From Chrysomallon squamiferum (lineage: Eukaryota > Mollusca > Gastropoda > Neomphalida > Peltospiridae), in NCBI GenBank assembly GCA_012295275.1, contig CM022679.1, positions 26,256,474 to 26,320,473 of the forward strand: 64,000 nt of DNA. Direction: 5' to 3'. Shown here piece after piece: positions 60,200-64,000 of this stretch. A model generated the notes under the pieces. That model saw only the letters and a program-made list of their open reading frames with translations, did not search any database and was not told where the DNA came from. Position 1 is the stretch's first letter; each line of letters opens with the position of its first letter. Made by a program: the position numbers and the translations under genes.

Positions 60200-61456
60200 T
60201 ATGGATCGCATTAAAATGTCGCAGAATTCCTATCCAGAAATAATTTTAGAAGCTTTAACATATCTTCTGTACAGTATCATTCCACTTTACCTGTTTGAAC
60301 ATGCAATAAGCAAATTTATAAGTCAAATCAATAAAATATAAAGTACGTTTACGTAACATTCAAACGATTATTTATTATGCCAGAGATAATTAAGAAAAGA
60401 TAATAATGGAAGTCATTTTTAGACAGACCAATCTGTATCAGTTTGTCTCGAGAGTAACATGTATAGTATGTCCATTATTCAAACTTTTGAATACTTTGAA
60501 TAAACTTCTTGTAATAAATCATTTCAAATTCTGTTTTTGGTGAAGCAAAATAAAGAAATAAAGGAACAAAATAGTAAAATATAGTAAATAAATAAATAAA
60601 TAAATAAATAAATAGTGTGTAATATGGAATTTCACGATATGTTTATTGTCACACTGTTTCATCTGGTGCCGTTAGAACAGAATACATCTGTTATTTGTGA
60701 TGACGCTAACACTCCACTTGCAGACGGGTACAATGGCGGCGTTCAGACATTTTGTAACAGTGTTATTTTGTTATCATATTTTGTACTGAGCGATTCTCTG
60801 TCGTGTTTAACTATAAAGTCATAATTTTCAAGTATAAATACTTTTGCTTGACTTTTAATTGGTATTGTCTCTGTTACACTTTAAGCTGAAGTGATCATTT
60901 GCTGACTGCTGTTGTATTTATTATTGTATGAACAATTTCTTTCTGATAAAATTTAAATATATTACATGACCGTAGGTAGACTATTTTTGAAACGAGGCAA
61001 AAACACTTAATCACCGAGAGGAACGGAGCAACATCATTTGGCCGAGGTGTCTGGGAGGCGTTGACAAAAAGGAATTCATTTAGTGCATACCGTTTCTATC
61101 GGAATAGAAATTTTATATTTTATATATGTTTTAAATAAAACCTTTCTATACATCTATGCCAAGTCACAGCGATACCTTTATTTCATATTTTTGTTTTTCA
61201 ATATTCTAAGGCCTGTATTAAAATTGAACATTCTTAAACTGGATTATGTTAGTGTTTGTTAAGATTCACAAGGGTTTATCTTCACCTCGCTTACAGGTGA
61301 CTGCTGTCGTATTTATTCAAAGTTACTAGAAAAGCGTTCACAGAAAGATCACAGCAGAAAACAAAATGTTTATTTTGAAGGCGTTTACATTGATATAATA
61401 ATAAATATAATAATAATAATAATAATGATTATGATGATGATAATAATATTAATAGC

Positions 61457-61493
<37 letters not shown>

Positions 61494-62243
61494 GAAATAA
61501 TAAAAGTAATAATAATAATAACACCAGCAATAATAATAATAATAATAATAATAACAACAACATTTACCGTGCAGTTTTCATAACCATATTTTATCATATG
61601 CAGATAAATCAAAAACTGTACTCTAAACTGATAATTTCTGTCAGTTTCAACCATTAAAGGAAAATTGTTAAAATAAGCCATCAGTGATGATGTGTTTATG
61701 ATATTTAAACAAGTATATGATCATGTTTAACGTGAAAATGTTATCTTAATTTCACTTTCTATATCATGAATTGCAAAATATATTTGATTTAAAAAAAACA
61801 GTGTCACTAATGGCTGAAACTGGAAATGACGACAGTAAGATAATTATCTTTAACTTACCTGACTGTACTGAGCCTTTACATTATAATTTACTTGTCATCT
61901 AATTACTAAATATCCCGCCTTTGCTATCGAACTTGTCCTAAAAGACTACTTCGCAAACATTGTCAAAGTGAGTCACCTTGGAAAACGTGTTAACGTTCAA
62001 AGTACACTTGGTATCAGTGACTCGGCGAAACGGATAACCCTAGGACACTCGTGGGACAGCACGAGAACTTATAGTTGTGACAACTTCAATCGTATTTATA
62101 TATATATCTTTACATAAATGGATGTTCAACAGTACTTTTTCTTTCTTAATTCATTGCTCTATACAGAGAAACCAAATATACAATTTATAGTCAGATATGA
62201 TCGTTCTTAATTAATCCCTTTAATTCATATAAAATAAAATAAA

Positions 62244-62280
<37 letters not shown>

Positions 62281-63092
62281 AATAGAATAAACGAATAAAA
62301 CAAAATATAATAAAATATGCAAACAAACAAACAAACACACAAACAAAGAAATAAAATAATTATGTAAGTAAATAAATGAACGTACAACTTAATTTCTAGT
62401 TTTATTATTTTTTTCAGAAACACTTGATATGTCAAACACACGTTATATAACACCATTTGGACTTGGTTAGATGAGGGGCGTATCTCCACTCAGGTGACCA
62501 GTTCGTGTCACATCTGTTAAATGAAAACAAACTGCGACTGTAAGCAAAGCGTGGACGTTTTTTGTTTCAACATGTAAGGTATGAACAACAACTTTTTTCT
62601 TTTTCTTTCTTTCTTTCATTTTTTTCTTCTTTTCCTATTTTTTTCTCTTTAAATTGGAGCTGTTAAAATCTATAAATATTTTTAGTATGTTCGTTTTCAA
62701 ATCAAAAGGTATTCGATTCCCAATTATCAAAATCTAATTTGATTCGAAATTTTCAGAAAATAATGCATAATGTTTCATTTTTATCATTAGTAACCTCACA
62801 TCATGTTTGCAATACTTCATTATTTAACTACAAGTTAAATTAAATTTCATATTTTAAAGACGTTTACGTATTACTTTTCTTTCATTTCGAGAGATTTTTT
62901 GAAAAATGATTTGAAATTCATTTTAAAGAATAAGTGTTTGCCCTTATTTATATTTCAACATACTGTATAATTATTACGCTTACTTTTCACAGATACAGTA
63001 CGTTAAATTCATCCTCAACAATTAGATAAAACAGTTTCAAATATAGGGAATTTCAACTCCAGTGTTTCTAATGCATTGTAATGTGATCCGTA
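60200..63092. other. Intergenic between divergent TRIM-like genes 2 and 3
   Basis: It holds candidate 5' non-coding exons of gene 2 on the minus strand (donors at 61859 and 60291), and (AAT)n-type repeats at about 61395-61560. Sequence at 61560-62040 matches the upstream region of gene 1. AAATA runs lie near 60590 and 62233-62285. A 69-codon frame at 60615-60824 has no recognised family and no splice support. Confidence 0.5.
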
Positions 63093-64000
63093 ATGGCTGA
63101 AAGTTGTGTTGTGCCATTAATAGAAATTCGAGACGAGTTTGTTTTATGTGAAATTTGTTTCGAGAGTTTTAATGACGGAGATAAACTACCACGTATTTTA
63201 CCATGTCACCATAGCTTTTGTTGTCATTGTTTGACTTCAGTGTGGAAGAATTCTCCAGAAGGAGTAATATGTCCCAACTGTCGACAAATATGGCCTGTTC
63301 AAAATAATATCGAGAAAACATTTCCACAAAACAAAGTGTTGACAGATTTGGTGGAATATTTAAAAATTAAGAATAAACCTGGAGAAATACAGTGCCAAAT
63401 ATGTTCCGTTAAACAGAAAGCAACGACCCGATGTTTCGATTGTGATATTCACATGTGTGATACATGCACATCATATCACATGAAATTTCCAAGTTCAAAG
63501 CATCACAAAACAGTTTCTATATCACAACTGGCGGAAATTCCACAGTCTGAATTTTTCCAGAGAAAGGATATCTGTACAAATCACGAAAATATGAAAGTTG
63601 ATGTTTACTGCAAGACGTGCTGTACAGCTGTCTGCTCTACGTGTGCACTTGTGTCTCACAAAGATCACGAAATCTGTTATCTGAAAGATGTCTACAGCGA
63701 GAAGAAGGAACAGATCAGAACCACTTTATGTCAGTTACAGACGTCCATAGAAAAATCTGAATCGTACACTGATAAACTGATAAAAGAAAAACAAACACTG
63801 GAAGAGATAAAAAAACGAAGTCTAATGAAAATAGACAAAGCCAGTAAAGAAATCATTACAAAGATTCAAGATTTGACACAGCAATTGAAAAACGAAGTTT
63901 GTACAAATGTTGACAAACAGAAATGTCTTCGAGATGAACAGATAAAAGTGGTGACTCCGTCGATAAATGAGAAAAGTGAACATCTTCTACACTGTCAACA
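63093..64000 (+). CDS. TRIM-like gene 3, N-terminal part (runs off the right edge)
   Basis: ATG at 63093 opens MAESCVVPLIEIRDEF and the frame stays open to the window end (302 codons). RING: CEICFESF, PCHHSFCCHC, CPNC. B-box1-like: CQICSVKQK, CFDCDIHMCDTC. B-box2: CTNHENMKVDVYCKTC, CSTCALVSHKDHEIC. The start of the coiled coil follows. It is inverted relative to genes 1 and 2, head to head with gene 2 about 2.9 kb away. A Gly-Asp in the RING (NDGDK) is shared with gene 2. The rest of the gene, including any SPRY exon, is outside the window. Confidence 0.85.
   Translation, partial: MAESCVVPLIEIRDEFVLCEICFESFNDGDKLPRILPCHHSFCCHCLTSVWKNSPEGVICPNCRQIWPVQNNIEKTFPQNKVLTDLVEYLKIKNKPGEIQCQICSVKQKATTRCFDCDIHMCDTCTSYHMKFPSSKHHKTVSISQLAEIPQSEFFQRKDICTNHENMKVDVYCKTCCTAVCSTCALVSHKDHEICYLKDVYSEKKEQIRTTLCQLQTSIEKSESYTDKLIKEKQTLEEIKKRSLMKIDKASKEIITKIQDLTQQLKNEVCTNVDKQKCLRDEQIKVVTPSINEKSEHLLHCQ

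Noticed and set aside
60615-60824. 69-codon frame between TRIM genes 2 and 3
   Set aside because: No domain, no splice signals of note and no match to neighbouring genes; likely chance.

Overview
This is a 64 kb piece of AT-rich animal nuclear DNA. Genes are split by GT-AG introns, intergenic space is packed with microsatellites and minisatellites, and there are no operons. The gene families suggest a lophotrochozoan, most likely a mollusc: an Ig/FN3 receptor carrying DB modules, a family-specific cluster of RING/B-box/SPRY genes, and a Dok-7-like gene. The phylum is an inference; nothing in the window identifies a species.

Layout. (1) 0-1.2 kb: the first two coding exons of a Dok-7-like gene on the minus strand, running off the left edge. 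(2) 1.2-14.5 kb: mostly non-coding and repeat-rich. It holds a possible 5' non-coding exon of the next gene (ending at 7071), a 26-bp minisatellite (12.1-13.5 kb) and a small mariner-type remnant (14.2 kb). (3) 14.56-41.56 kb: one large plus-strand gene. I resolved it by hand into 36 exons whose coding parts sum to 4551 nt, giving 1516 residues. It encodes a single-pass membrane protein: signal peptide, Ig, four cassettes of linker-DB-FN3, two more Ig domains, a fifth linker-DB-FN3 cassette, a transmembrane helix and a tyrosine-rich tail with an NPxY motif. (4) 41.6-48 kb: putative 3' untranslated sequence, then intergenic repeats. (5) 48-51.5 kb: TRIM-like gene 1 on the minus strand. (6) 52.07-54.75 kb: a mariner-type element with roughly 70-bp terminal inverted repeats. 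Most of its transposase is missing and about 2.1 kb of a 15-bp satellite occupies the interior. (7) 57.5-61.9 kb: TRIM-like gene 2 on the minus strand, with the same three-exon structure as gene 1. (8) 63.09 kb to the right edge: TRIM-like gene 3 on the plus strand, cut by the window end.

The Ig/DB/FN3 receptor is probably a cell-surface adhesion or recognition molecule. The TRIM-like genes are probably ubiquitin ligases of the kind that often expand in invertebrate immune repertoires. Nothing in the sequence links the two loci functionally. The most unusual features are the cassette architecture of the receptor, the tandem repeats sitting on or beside its splice sites, the patchwork similarity between TRIM genes 1 and 2, and the satellite grown inside a transposon.
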